A DNA stretch of 64,000 nt from Planctomycetota bacterium (GTDB taxonomy: Bacteria; Planctomycetota; Planctomycetia; Pirellulales; UBA1268), in the NCBI GenBank assembly GCA_003669605.1, contig QWOP01000018.1, positions 52,462 through 116,461 of the forward strand, in the 5' to 3' direction. Of this stretch, positions 24,373 to 33,435 are shown one piece after another. Under the pieces are notes generated by a model. The model did no database searches, was not told where the DNA came from, and saw nothing but the letters and a program-made list of their open reading frames with translations. The position numbers and the translations under genes are program-made. How positions within the stretch are numbered: position 1 is the first letter of the stretch; each line of letters starts with the position of its first letter.

Positions 24373-26811
24373 ATGGTGGGGATGGTGCTAGTGGCTCTCG
24401 GGCTCAGCGCCGCTCCGGCGCTGGCGTCGTTTCCGCAGTTGGGCATCATTCTCCCGCGGGGCGTGCAGCGGGGTGGCGATCGCGAGTTGACGTTCCAGGG
24501 AGCACGGTTGAAGGACGCCGAGGAATTGCTCTTCCACGGCTCAGCCTCTGGTCCTGCCACAGGCTTTGTCGTTCGGGGAATCACCCCCGTCGACGACAAC
24601 TCCTTTAAGGCCACGATCTTCATTCCCGAGGACTGCCCTCTCGGGGAGCAGTTGGTGCAGGTTCGCTGCAAGTCGGGGATCTCTGACTTCCGCTCGTTCC
24701 TGGTTGGCGCCCTGCCGCTGGTCGACGAGAAGGAGCCGAATGGATCGCTGGCTGAGGCCCAGGCCGTGGAACTCAATTCGACAGTCCAGGGGATTGTCGA
24801 AAACGAAGATGTCGATTTGTTTGCCATCCTGCTCCAGAAGGGGCAGAGATTGGGGGTCGATGTCGAGGCGCTGCGGCTGGGAAGTTACCTCTTTGATCCA
24901 GCCGTATCGATCCTTGACTCCAAGCGGTTTGAAGTGGCAACCGTCGATGACGCGCCGGTCGCCCAGCAGGACGGAGTCCTGAGTTTCATCGCCCCCGAGG
25001 ATGGCACGTATTACGTCCAGGTGCGGGAGACAAGCTATGCCGGCGACGGAAATTGCCGCTACCGGCTCCACGTGGGAACGTTCCCCAGGCCCACGGCTGT
25101 TTACCCAGCCGGCGGGAAGACGGGGGAGGCCCTGACGGTGACGTTTCTGGGGGATGCTGCGGGGCCGCTGACGCAGGAGGTGACTGTCCCGGCCACTGGC
25201 ACGGTCCTGCCTTTGTTTGCCCGCGACCCGCAAGGGATCTGCCCGACATCGATTCCCCTGCGGATCTCACAGTTCGGCAACCTCCTGGAGAGTGAGCCGA
25301 ACAACGATCCTGCCTCCGCCACGACCGCCGATTCCGCCGCCTCTTTCAACGGAATCATCGGCACTGAGGGGGATGTCGATTGTTTCAAATTCGCTGCCAC
25401 CAAGGGGCAGGTGTTTGAGGTCGAGTGCTACGCCCGGCGGATCCGCAGCGGCCTCGATCCGGTTCTCAATATTCTTCGTGCTGACGGGGCCGGCATCGCC
25501 GGCAACGACGACTCCCGTGGCCCAGACTCCTATCTCCGCTTTGAGGTTCCGGAGGATGGACAGTACGTGATCCGGGTCACTGACCACCTCGGCCGCGGCC
25601 GTGCCGACTTCGTCTACCGGGTCGAATTGCAACCGGTGTCCCCAGCGCTCTCGCTGTCGATCCCCCGGATTGATCGCTACTCCCAGACTCGCCAACAGAT
25701 CATGGTGCCCCGCGGCAATCGTTACGCCGTGCTGGTCAACGCGTCGCGTGCCAACTTTGGCGGCGACCTTGTCCTCGAACCGGGGCCCCTGCCCGCCGGC
25801 ATCACGGCGCATCACCGGGAGATGCCAGCGGCGGTGTCGCAGATGCCAGTTGTCTTTGAGGCCGCCCCCGATGCGGCGATCGCCGGAGGCCTGATCGCCT
25901 TCGAGGCCCGAGCGAAAGATGAAAGCCTCAAGATCCGCGGCGGTTTTGAGAACTTCTCGGACTTCGTTCTCGGACAGCCCAACAACGCTGTGTATTACGG
26001 CGCAAAAGTCGACAAACTGGCGGTGGCCGTGGTCGATTCACTTCCCTTTCAGATTGAGTTGGTGCAGCCGCTGGCGCCCCTTTGCCGCAATGGCACCATG
26101 AATCTGAAAGTTGTGGTGAAGCGTGCCGAGGGCTATGCACAGCCGGTGACGGTCGAGTTTCCCTTCCGCTCGCCCGGTGTGGGCGCCGGTCCGAGCATCA
26201 CCATTGCTGCTGAGCAGTCCGAGGGGCTCTACACGATCAACGCCGACGGCAACGCGGCTTTAGGGATCTGGCCGGTGTACTGCATCGCCCAAGCCGATTC
26301 CGCTGGCCCAGCGTGGGCGGCGTCGCAATTGGCGACCATCGAGATTGCGGAGCCGTTCACGAATGCCTCCCTGGCTCGGGCCTCGTGCGAACAGGGGCAA
26401 GTTGCCCAAGTGGTGTGCACGCTTGAGCAGAAGATCCCCTTCGAAGGGGAAGCGGTGGCTCGTCTCCAGGGATTGCCCGCCGAGACCACGGCAGAGGAAT
26501 TGAAATTCACCAAAGAGACTGTCGAGTTGGTGTTTCAAGTAAAGACCAACGACAAGAGCCCCGTCGGGAACCACAAGACGCCGTTCGTGGAGATGGTGAC
26601 CACCATCAAGGGTGAACCGGTGACGGTCCGGGGTGGCCAGACAGAACTCCAGATTGCTGCTCCGACGACCCCGCCGCCCCCCCCGCCGGCACCGGTGCCC
26701 GACGCTGCGGCACCTCCCGCTCCCGTTGCCCCGCCTGTTGCCACCCCTGAAAAGCCGCTTTCGAGACTGGAGAAACTACGTCTCCAGGGCAAGCCACCTG
26801 CCGCCAAGTGA
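24373..26811 (+). CDS. Secreted protein with PPC (pre-peptidase C-terminal) domains
   Basis: About 812 residues from ATG 24373, which gives a clean signal peptide (MVGMVLVALGLSAAPALAS). In-frame ATG 24265 and an earlier start at 24172 would add a leader unlike a signal. Two PPC-like modules are visible. The first has 'LVDEKEPNGSLAEAQAVELNSTVQGIVENEDVDLFAILL' and 'DGVLSFIAPEDGTYYVQVRETSYAGDGNCRYRLHVG'. The second has 'ESEPNNDPASATTADSAASFNGIIGTEGDVDCFKFAATKGQ' and 'EDGQYVIRVTDHLGRGRADFVYRVEL'. The C-terminus is Pro/Ala rich (PPPPPPAPVPDAAAPP). These proteins sit with DUF1501/DUF1549 genes in planctomycetes; binding role is inferred. Confidence 0.82.
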   Translation: MVGMVLVALGLSAAPALASFPQLGIILPRGVQRGGDRELTFQGARLKDAEELLFHGSASGPATGFVVRGITPVDDNSFKATIFIPEDCPLGEQLVQVRCKSGISDFRSFLVGALPLVDEKEPNGSLAEAQAVELNSTVQGIVENEDVDLFAILLQKGQRLGVDVEALRLGSYLFDPAVSILDSKRFEVATVDDAPVAQQDGVLSFIAPEDGTYYVQVRETSYAGDGNCRYRLHVGTFPRPTAVYPAGGKTGEALTVTFLGDAAGPLTQEVTVPATGTVLPLFARDPQGICPTSIPLRISQFGNLLESEPNNDPASATTADSAASFNGIIGTEGDVDCFKFAATKGQVFEVECYARRIRSGLDPVLNILRADGAGIAGNDDSRGPDSYLRFEVPEDGQYVIRVTDHLGRGRADFVYRVELQPVSPALSLSIPRIDRYSQTRQQIMVPRGNRYAVLVNASRANFGGDLVLEPGPLPAGITAHHREMPAAVSQMPVVFEAAPDAAIAGGLIAFEARAKDESLKIRGGFENFSDFVLGQPNNAVYYGAKVDKLAVAVVDSLPFQIELVQPLAPLCRNGTMNLKVVVKRAEGYAQPVTVEFPFRSPGVGAGPSITIAAEQSEGLYTINADGNAALGIWPVYCIAQADSAGPAWAASQLATIEIAEPFTNASLARASCEQGQVAQVVCTLEQKIPFEGEAVARLQGLPAETTAEELKFTKETVELVFQVKTNDKSPVGNHKTPFVEMVTTIKGEPVTVRGGQTELQIAAPTTPPPPPPAPVPDAAAPPAPVAPPVATPEKPLSRLEKLRLQGKPPAAK

Positions 26812-26880
26812 TGCAGTTGGTGGAACCCCCACTGGCTGCCGTCGGAACCGACCAGTTTTTCTCCCCACGAGATCCTTGCC

Positions 26881-29340
26881 GTGACTGCCACTTTGTCCCA
26901 GCGTCTTTGTCGTGGAATCCTGGCTATCGCACTCACACTGGGCTGCGGTCTCCTCGGCGTCTCACCCCGGCCCGCCCGTGGGGCAGGTGCCGAAGAATTG
27001 GCCGTCTACCCGACGTCGATTCACCTCACGACGCTCCGCGATCGCCAGGGGGTGATTGTGCAGGCCACCTCCGCCGACGGACTGACTCGTGACGTGACGG
27101 CCGAAGCGACGTTTGCAGTCGAGCACCCTGATCGGGCGGTGATCGAGGGGGGGATGCTCCGGCCGATCGCGGATGGGGACACCGCGCTCAAGGTGACCGT
27201 TGGCGAGACGACGCTCACCGTCCCGGTGCATGTCGAACGGGCCGCAGAGGATCCGCCCATCAGCTTCAAACTCGATGTCATGCCGGTCTTCATGCGATCT
27301 GGTTGTAATACCGGCAGTTGCCACGGCGCCGCCCGTGGGAAGGATGGATTCCGGTTGTCGCTGTTCGGGTTCGATCCCGATGGCGATCATCACCGCCTCA
27401 CCCGGGAGATCAGCGGCCGCCGCCTCAATCTGGCGCTGGTCGAGGAGAGCCTGCTGATGGAGAAGTCGGTGAACGACGTTCCCCACACTGGTGGTGCGAA
27501 AATCAAGAAGGGTGACCCGTACCACGCCACGCTCCTCCGCTGGCTGGAGAGCGGCGCCGAAAAGGATCCCGGTCCGGTGCCGGCTGTCGTGAAGGTGGAG
27601 ATCGACCCGCCGACCGCCGTCCTCGACGGGGAAAACGCCACGCAACGGTTCATCGTCCGCGCCAAGTATGCCGACGGCACCGATCGGGACGTCTCGAACT
27701 TGGCGGTGTTTTCCAGCAATAACGACAACTCCGCGGTCATCACCCAAGATGGCGTGGTGACGGCCAAGAATCGGGGCGAGGCCTTCATCATGGCCCGCTA
27801 TGACACCCACACCGTCGGATCGCACGTCATCGTGCTCCCCAAGGCACTTGCCTTCCAGTGGGCCAATCCCCCGGCAAACAACTACGTCGATCAACTGGTC
27901 AACGCAAAACTTCTCAAGTTGCGGATCAATCCTTCGGAACTGTGCACCGACGAGGAGTATCTCCGTCGCGTTAGCCTCGACATCTGCGGCACCCTTCCCA
28001 CATCCGATGAGTACCGCTCCTTCATGGCCAGCGCTGATCCCGCCAAGCGGGAGCACCTGGTCGACTCACTGCTTGAGCGGAAGGAGTTTGTGGAGATGTG
28101 GGTCATGAAGTGGTCGGAACTGCTCATGATCCGCACTTCGCAGCAGATCAGTTACAAGGCGATGCTCCTCTACTACACCTGGTTGCAGCAGCAGATCCAG
28201 AGCAACGTGCCGGTCGATGCCATGGTCCGCGACCTGCTCTCGGCCCGAGGCGGGACTTTCGCCAGCGCCGCCACGAATTACTACCAAAACGAGACCGACA
28301 CGCTGAAGGTGGCAGAGAATGTCGCCCAGGTGTTCATGGGAATGCGGATCCAGTGTGCCCAGTGCCACAATCACCCGTTCGATCGCTGGACGATGGACGA
28401 TTACTACGGATTCGCCAATTTTTTCGCCCAGATCGGTCGCAAGCCGGGGGAAGACCCCCGGGAGACGATCGTCTTTAACTCCGGTGGTGGCGAGGTAAAG
28501 CACCCCATCGGCGGCCGCGTTATTCCCCCAAAATTCCTTGGTGGAGAGGCTCCCGACACCGCCGGCAAGGACCGCCGCGAAGTGATGGCCGGCTGGCTGA
28601 CGAGCCCCGGCAACACGTTCTTTTCGCAGAATCTGGTGAATATCGTCTGGGCTCATTTCTTTGGCCCCGGCCTGATCAACGACGTCGACGATGTCCGCAT
28701 CAGCAATCCGCCGGTCAACAAGGAACTCCTCGAGGAACTTGCCCGGCGGTTTGTGGACTACAAGTACGACTTCAAGAAACTTGTCCGTGACATCTGCATC
28801 TCGCGGACCTACCAACTCTCGACGAAGACCAACGAGACCAACGCCACCGACGAGCGGAACTTCTCCCACGCACTTCTCCGCCGCGTCCGCGCGGAGATTC
28901 TCCTCGACATGGTGACCAGCGCCACCGAGACCAGAAACAAATTCTCCGGGCTGCCGCTGGGAGCGCGGGCGGTGCAGATCGCTGACGGAAACACGTCGAC
29001 TTACTTCCTCACCACCTTCGGGCGGGCCAACCGCGGTACCGTCTGTTCGTGTGAGGTGAAGATGGAGCCGAATCTCTCGCAGGCACTCCACCTCCTCAAC
29101 GGCGACACCGTTGGGGGGAAGATCCAGGCCGGTGGGCTCGTCAAGAAGATGCTCGACGCCAATCAGCCTCCTGAGGCGATCATTGACGAAATGTATCGAC
29201 GGACCATGACCCGGATGCCGACGGAGAAGGAGAGGGCTGGGCTTGCGAAAGTCGTCGCCGAGGATCCCAGTCCGCAGCAGGCCCTCGAAGATGGCTTCTG
29301 GGCGCTGCTCAATTCCCGAGAATTTGTTTTCAATCACTGA
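26881..29340 (+). CDS. DUF1549/DUF1553 planctomycete cytochrome protein with Ig-like domains
   Basis: 819 residues, GTG start at 26881. A signal peptide (about residues 1-35) is followed by a BIG2-type Ig-like domain (about 38-120). A heme-like CNTGSCHG motif (about 143) sits inside a PSCyt-like block. A second Ig-like domain comes next (about 245-320). The DUF1549 region has 'PSELCTDEEYLRRVSLDICGTLPT' and heme motif CAQCHNHPFDRW (about 495). The DUF1553 region follows ('HPIGGRVIPPKFLGGEAPD', 'FSHALLRRVRAEILLDMVTSATE'). Such proteins are presumed secreted multi-domain c-type cytochrome/hydrolytic systems; biochemical activity is unknown. 69 bp after the PPC gene. Confidence 0.92.
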   Translation: MTATLSQRLCRGILAIALTLGCGLLGVSPRPARGAGAEELAVYPTSIHLTTLRDRQGVIVQATSADGLTRDVTAEATFAVEHPDRAVIEGGMLRPIADGDTALKVTVGETTLTVPVHVERAAEDPPISFKLDVMPVFMRSGCNTGSCHGAARGKDGFRLSLFGFDPDGDHHRLTREISGRRLNLALVEESLLMEKSVNDVPHTGGAKIKKGDPYHATLLRWLESGAEKDPGPVPAVVKVEIDPPTAVLDGENATQRFIVRAKYADGTDRDVSNLAVFSSNNDNSAVITQDGVVTAKNRGEAFIMARYDTHTVGSHVIVLPKALAFQWANPPANNYVDQLVNAKLLKLRINPSELCTDEEYLRRVSLDICGTLPTSDEYRSFMASADPAKREHLVDSLLERKEFVEMWVMKWSELLMIRTSQQISYKAMLLYYTWLQQQIQSNVPVDAMVRDLLSARGGTFASAATNYYQNETDTLKVAENVAQVFMGMRIQCAQCHNHPFDRWTMDDYYGFANFFAQIGRKPGEDPRETIVFNSGGGEVKHPIGGRVIPPKFLGGEAPDTAGKDRREVMAGWLTSPGNTFFSQNLVNIVWAHFFGPGLINDVDDVRISNPPVNKELLEELARRFVDYKYDFKKLVRDICISRTYQLSTKTNETNATDERNFSHALLRRVRAEILLDMVTSATETRNKFSGLPLGARAVQIADGNTSTYFLTTFGRANRGTVCSCEVKMEPNLSQALHLLNGDTVGGKIQAGGLVKKMLDANQPPEAIIDEMYRRTMTRMPTEKERAGLAKVVAEDPSPQQALEDGFWALLNSREFVFNH

Positions 29341-29375
29341 TTCTCAAGCGAGGTTCTCAAGCGAGGTTCTCAAGC
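29341..29375 (+). repeat. 13-bp tandem repeat directly after a stop codon
   Basis: TTCTCAAGCGAGG occurs twice (29341-29353, 29354-29366), followed by a partial copy TTCTCAAGC. It begins at the base after the TGA of the DUF1549/1553 gene. Confidence 0.9.
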
Positions 29376-29415
29376 CCCGTTCCTGCCGACCCATCACCCC
29401 TTCCGCATCAACGAC

Positions 29416-32166
29416 ATGAGCACCACACGGATCCTGTTGGCGACGCTTTGGGCGACGCTTTGGGCAGTCGGCCTGCCGACGGCTCGTGCCATGGCTGCCG
29501 ATGAGGCAGTCACGTTCGACGACAACGTGCTCCCGCTGCTCCGGCAGCGGTGCGGGAGTTGCCACAATCCTGACAAGAAGGCCGGCGGCCTCGACATCAC
29601 CACCTACACCGGCTTGATGGCGGGAGGGGGATCGGGTGGTTCGATCGAGCCGGGCGATTCGTCTGCCAGTTATCTCTACAAGCTCGTCACCCAAGAGGAT
29701 GAGCCGAAGATGCCGCCAGACTCCCCGCCGATCCCGGAGGAGGAGCGGGCCGTGTTGAAAAGATGGATCGATGGGGGTGTGCTCGAGACCCGGGGGAGCA
29801 AGGCGGCGGCACCGAAGAAAAAGAAATTCAACCTTGCCATGGACGCCGCGCCGACTGAACGGCCGCAGGTTGTCCCTCTCCCGGCACATCTTCCGTTGGA
29901 ACCGGCGGTCCACACCCGCAGCCTCAGCGCTTGCACCTCGATCGCCACCAGTCCCTGGGCTCCGTTGGCAGCCGTGTGCGGACAGAAACAGGTCCTGCTG
30001 TACCGCACCGACACCCAGCAGCTCGCCGGCGTGCTCCCCTTCCCTGAGGGGCGGCCGCAGGTGCTGCAGTTCAGCCGCAACGGCAGCCTCGTGCTCGCCG
30101 GTGGCGGTCGGGGGGGCGCCGCCGGGAAGGTCGTGGTGTGGAGCGTGGCGAGCGGGCGACGGGTGATGGAGATCGGCGACGAGCTCGACACGGTCTTGGC
30201 CGCCGACATCAGTGCCGATCACCGCTTCGTGGCATTGGGTGGGCCGCAGCGGGTGGTGCGGATCTACTCGACGGAGACGGGGGAACGTCTCTACGAGATG
30301 AAGAAGCATACGGACTGGGTCACGGCCGCCTCGTTCAGTCCTGACGGAGTGCTCCTGGCGACGGGCGATCGCAACGGCGGGGTGATGGTGTGGGAGTCGC
30401 AGACCGGCCGCGATTACCTGACTCTCGCCGGCCATACCGCCGGGATCACGGCGGTCTCTTGGCGCGGCGACTCCAACCTCCTTGCCACGGGGAGTGAGGA
30501 TGGCACGATCCGCCTCTGGGAGATGGAGAATGGCGGACAGGTCAAGAATTGGAACGCGCACGCCGGCGGTGTGGCGGGAGTCGAGTTCACCCGAGACGGA
30601 CGGATTGTCAGCATCGGCCGCGACAAACAGCCGAAGTTGTGGGCCCAGGATGGCACTCAGCAGAAGGCGTTTGAGCCCTGTACCGATCTCGGTCTGGCAG
30701 TATCGTTCTGTGATGAGACCGATGCGGTGATCGTCGGTGACTGGACCGGTGAGATCCGCGTCTGGAAGGCCGCAGATGCCACCCGTGCCGGCGGACTGTC
30801 GTCTAATCCGGAGCCGATTGCGGTGCGAATCGCGGCTGCCGAGAAGGCTGTGCTGGAGCGTTCCCCGGCGGTGGACCCGGCCAGAGCGGTGGCTGCCGAG
30901 GTTGCCGGGCAGTTGGCCGGGATGCAGCAGGCCTTTGACGGGGTGGTGCAGGCCAAGACCTCTGCCGACGGGACCTTGGCGGAGATGCAGAAAGGATTTG
31001 ACGCCGCCCTGGTTGTGAAGACCGAATCCGCTTCGGCCTATGTGACCGCCACCGATGCGGCCGTCGCGGCGGCCCGTGACCTCGCACCGGCCCTGGAGTC
31101 TCACGCCCAGGCGCTGTCTGTAGTGGCCCAGAACCCCGCAGACGAGGCCGCCAAGAACACGCTGGCAGAGGTAGCCGAGAAGCTCAGGCTGCAGCGGGAG
31201 GCGATCGCCGCCAGGGAAATCGAGTTGGCGGCCTCGGCTGATCGGATGGCCGCGAGCGAGAAGCAACTCGCACAATCGACCCTGCAACGCGATCAAGCGC
31301 AGCTCTCTGCCGACCAGATGGCGGCGAAGGTGGCCGAGATGACGCCCGGGCTTGAGGCCCTCAAGGCCAGCGCTGCAGTGGCTGCCACCAAGGTGGTGGA
31401 ACTGTCTGCCGAGCTCGATCGAGCGCAGGCCGAACTGGCCCGCTGGCAGGGTGAAGCGGCGTTCATGCAGAAGTACACCGAACTCTCGGGGGCGGTTTCC
31501 GCCCGCGAGCAGGTCGTCCGCCAGGTCGAAGCGAGTGTGGCCGAGGCCCGCGGAAAGTTGTCTGGGGATGAACAGGCCCGTCGGGGGATCGAGGCCCAAA
31601 AGTCAGTGCGCGTAAAGGCCGTGGAGGAACTCTCTTCCGCGCTTGCCGCTGCTGCCGGCGAGCATGCCGGGCTGCTGGAGAAGATCGCCAAACGCCAGCA
31701 GGAACTGCTGGCCCAGCAGGGAACGATTGAGATCATCACGAAAGCCTCGAGCATCCTCGAGCAGGCGGCGTCCCAGACGAAGGCCGCGCTCGATCTCGCG
31801 GCAGGCGACGCGGAGCTCGCCGCCGCCCATAAGGTCCTCATCGACACGCTGGCGGCCAAGGCGGCACAGGTGAAGGGGATGCGGGAAGGGATGGACGCAA
31901 TGGCGGCTGAGCGGGCTACCTGGGAGAAGGCGGCTGCCGACAGCGTGGCGATGATGGAGAAGCGCAAAGGTGAGATGCCGGCGCTGGTGGCTGCCGTGGC
32001 CGAGATGGACGGCCCCCTCGCCGAAGCGGCGCAGGTGGTCGAGGGGGCGGCGTCGGTGGCCGCCACGGCGGAGGCTCTGGCGGCGGCGAAGCAGGCCGAG
32101 GTTGAGGCGGTTGTTCGCGAACTCCTCGCCCTCCAGGGGATTGTGCCCGCGGCTTCCCAGCCCTAG
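29416..32166 (+). CDS. Planctomycete c-heme, WD40 and coiled-coil protein
   Basis: 916 residues. A signal peptide (about 1-29) is followed by a PSCyt1-type heme motif, LRQRCGSCHNPDKKAGGLD (about residues 43-61). 'EEERAVLKRWIDGGVLETRGSKAA' follows as in the family. Next come about seven WD40-like blades (about 160-455), e.g. 'HTDWVTAASFSPDGVLLATGDRNGGVMVWES' and 'HTAGITAVSWRGDSNLLATGSEDGTIRLWEM'. The last half (about 470-916) is a long Ala/Glu/Lys-rich coiled coil. It ends the DUF1501 cluster. The repeat element at 32171 starts 4 bp after its TAG. Confidence 0.9.
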   Translation: MSTTRILLATLWATLWAVGLPTARAMAADEAVTFDDNVLPLLRQRCGSCHNPDKKAGGLDITTYTGLMAGGGSGGSIEPGDSSASYLYKLVTQEDEPKMPPDSPPIPEEERAVLKRWIDGGVLETRGSKAAAPKKKKFNLAMDAAPTERPQVVPLPAHLPLEPAVHTRSLSACTSIATSPWAPLAAVCGQKQVLLYRTDTQQLAGVLPFPEGRPQVLQFSRNGSLVLAGGGRGGAAGKVVVWSVASGRRVMEIGDELDTVLAADISADHRFVALGGPQRVVRIYSTETGERLYEMKKHTDWVTAASFSPDGVLLATGDRNGGVMVWESQTGRDYLTLAGHTAGITAVSWRGDSNLLATGSEDGTIRLWEMENGGQVKNWNAHAGGVAGVEFTRDGRIVSIGRDKQPKLWAQDGTQQKAFEPCTDLGLAVSFCDETDAVIVGDWTGEIRVWKAADATRAGGLSSNPEPIAVRIAAAEKAVLERSPAVDPARAVAAEVAGQLAGMQQAFDGVVQAKTSADGTLAEMQKGFDAALVVKTESASAYVTATDAAVAAARDLAPALESHAQALSVVAQNPADEAAKNTLAEVAEKLRLQREAIAAREIELAASADRMAASEKQLAQSTLQRDQAQLSADQMAAKVAEMTPGLEALKASAAVAATKVVELSAELDRAQAELARWQGEAAFMQKYTELSGAVSAREQVVRQVEASVAEARGKLSGDEQARRGIEAQKSVRVKAVEELSSALAAAAGEHAGLLEKIAKRQQELLAQQGTIEIITKASSILEQAASQTKAALDLAAGDAELAAAHKVLIDTLAAKAAQVKGMREGMDAMAAERATWEKAAADSVAMMEKRKGEMPALVAAVAEMDGPLAEAAQVVEGAASVAATAEALAAAKQAEVEAVVRELLALQGIVPAASQP

Positions 32167-32170
32167 TTGT

Positions 32171-32277
32171 CCGTGGAGAAAGTCATCCCTGACCTTTTTT
32201 CACTGGAGAATCCGCCGGTTTTTTCCAGTGCTTTGCTCGCGCGACCGCCTCGTGCGGTCGAGGCAGTTGGTGAACCG
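32171..32277 (+). repeat. Hairpin-rich dispersed repeat, copy A
   Basis: The first 90 bases align without gaps to copy B (50980-51091, opposite strand); 75 of 90 positions match by hand count. Three stem-loops can be drawn: GTGGAGAAA/TTTTTTCAC, CACTGGAGAA/TTTTTTCCAGTG and CGACCGC/GCGGTCG. The third differs from copy B by a C-G to T-A pair change that keeps the stem. The element starts 4 bases after the TAG of the WD40 protein gene and runs in the same direction. Its right end is degenerate compared with copy B. Confidence 0.85.
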
Positions 32278-32297
32278 CAGCCGGGAAAATCCAGTTT

Positions 32298-33434
32298 TTA
32301 GGAAGTCGTTGTCGCCTCTGTGACGCGGCCCTCGCCGTGGATCACGGTGCCACGGATGAGAACGTCGCCGTCGAGGCTCGCCAATTCCTCGACAGCGATC
32401 CGTGGGGCGTCGGCCAGACGGGGGTGGCCTTGGCCGCCAAGCGGGGCTGGTGCGGCGGCTCCACCGATGAGTTTCGGGGCCACAAACGCCCAAGCTTCAT
32501 CGACGAACTTGAGGTCGCAGAAGCTCCCGAGCACCCCGTTCCCCCCCTCCACCAAGAGGTTTGTCAGGCGTTGCTGACCGAGGTGATGCAGGAGCTCCCG
32601 CAGGCGAAGCCCGCGGTCGGCTTCGCTGCCCCGCCATACCAGGCAGCCGAGCGACTCCAGGTGGTTGGTGCGTTGGGCCGGGGCGTCGGGCCCGACGGCC
32701 ACCAGCAGCGGGATTTCGGGGGCTGTCTGCACAAGCCGGCTGGTCGGGGGGAGGCGGGCTGCCGAGTCGACGACGATCCGCAGCGCTCGACGGAGTCCTG
32801 CGGGGCGGGCGGTGAGCAGTGGATCGTCGGCGAGCGCCGTGCCGATGCCGATGAGAATCGCATCCATTCGCCCGCGGAGGCGATGCACGGCGCCCCGCGA
32901 CGCCTCCCCGGAGATCCACTGGCTCTCGCCGGTCGCGGTGGCGATTCGGCCGTCGAGGCTCATCGCCCACTTGGCGATCACCCAGGGCCTGCCGGCGGTC
33001 AACAGCGTGCGGAATGGGGCGATGAGCCGCTCGGCCTCGGGCGCCATCAGCCCGGTCTCGACGGGAATCCCCGCGGCTTCAAGGGCGGCGATCCCGCTGC
33101 CGTTGACTGCCGGGAAGGGGTCGCGGGTCGCCACCACCACCCTGGAGATACCGGCTGCGATGACGGCGTCGGTGCAGGGGGGGGTCTTGCCGTGATGGCA
33201 ACAGGGCTCGAGTGTCACCAGGAGCGTGGCGCCCCGTGCCGCGGCTCCCGCGGCGGCCAGGGCCATCACCTCGGCGTGGGGGCCACCGAATCGCTCGTGA
33301 CAACCCTCGCCAACAATCTGACCATGGCCATCGACGACCACCGCTCCCACCTGCGGGTTGGGCTCCACGAGCCCCTCACCGCGGCGGGCGAGTTCGAGGG
33401 CCCGCCGCATCGCGGGGACGAAGTCAGCAGGCAT
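32298..33434 (-). CDS. ribD: Bifunctional riboflavin biosynthesis deaminase/reductase
   Basis: 378 residues from ATG 33434; a longer frame to 33506 has no support. The N-terminal deaminase has zinc motif PHAEVMAL (about residues 51-58) and PCCHHGKTPPC (about 75-85), preceded by 'RALELARRGEGLVEPNPQVGAVVVDGHGQIVGEG'. The C-terminal RibD reductase domain has 'PWVIAKWAMSLDGRIATATGESQWISG', 'LIGIGTALADDPLLTAR' and 'LTNLLVEGGNGVLGSF'. It makes 5-amino-6-ribitylamino-uracil phosphate in two steps of riboflavin synthesis. It follows the SEC-C-like gene by 1 bp, so the two are likely co-transcribed. Confidence 0.96.
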   Translation of the reverse strand: MPADFVPAMRRALELARRGEGLVEPNPQVGAVVVDGHGQIVGEGCHERFGGPHAEVMALAAAGAAARGATLLVTLEPCCHHGKTPPCTDAVIAAGISRVVVATRDPFPAVNGSGIAALEAAGIPVETGLMAPEAERLIAPFRTLLTAGRPWVIAKWAMSLDGRIATATGESQWISGEASRGAVHRLRGRMDAILIGIGTALADDPLLTARPAGLRRALRIVVDSAARLPPTSRLVQTAPEIPLLVAVGPDAPAQRTNHLESLGCLVWRGSEADRGLRLRELLHHLGQQRLTNLLVEGGNGVLGSFCDLKFVDEAWAFVAPKLIGGAAAPAPLGGQGHPRLADAPRIAVEELASLDGDVLIRGTVIHGEGRVTEATTTS

Positions 33435-33435
33435 G

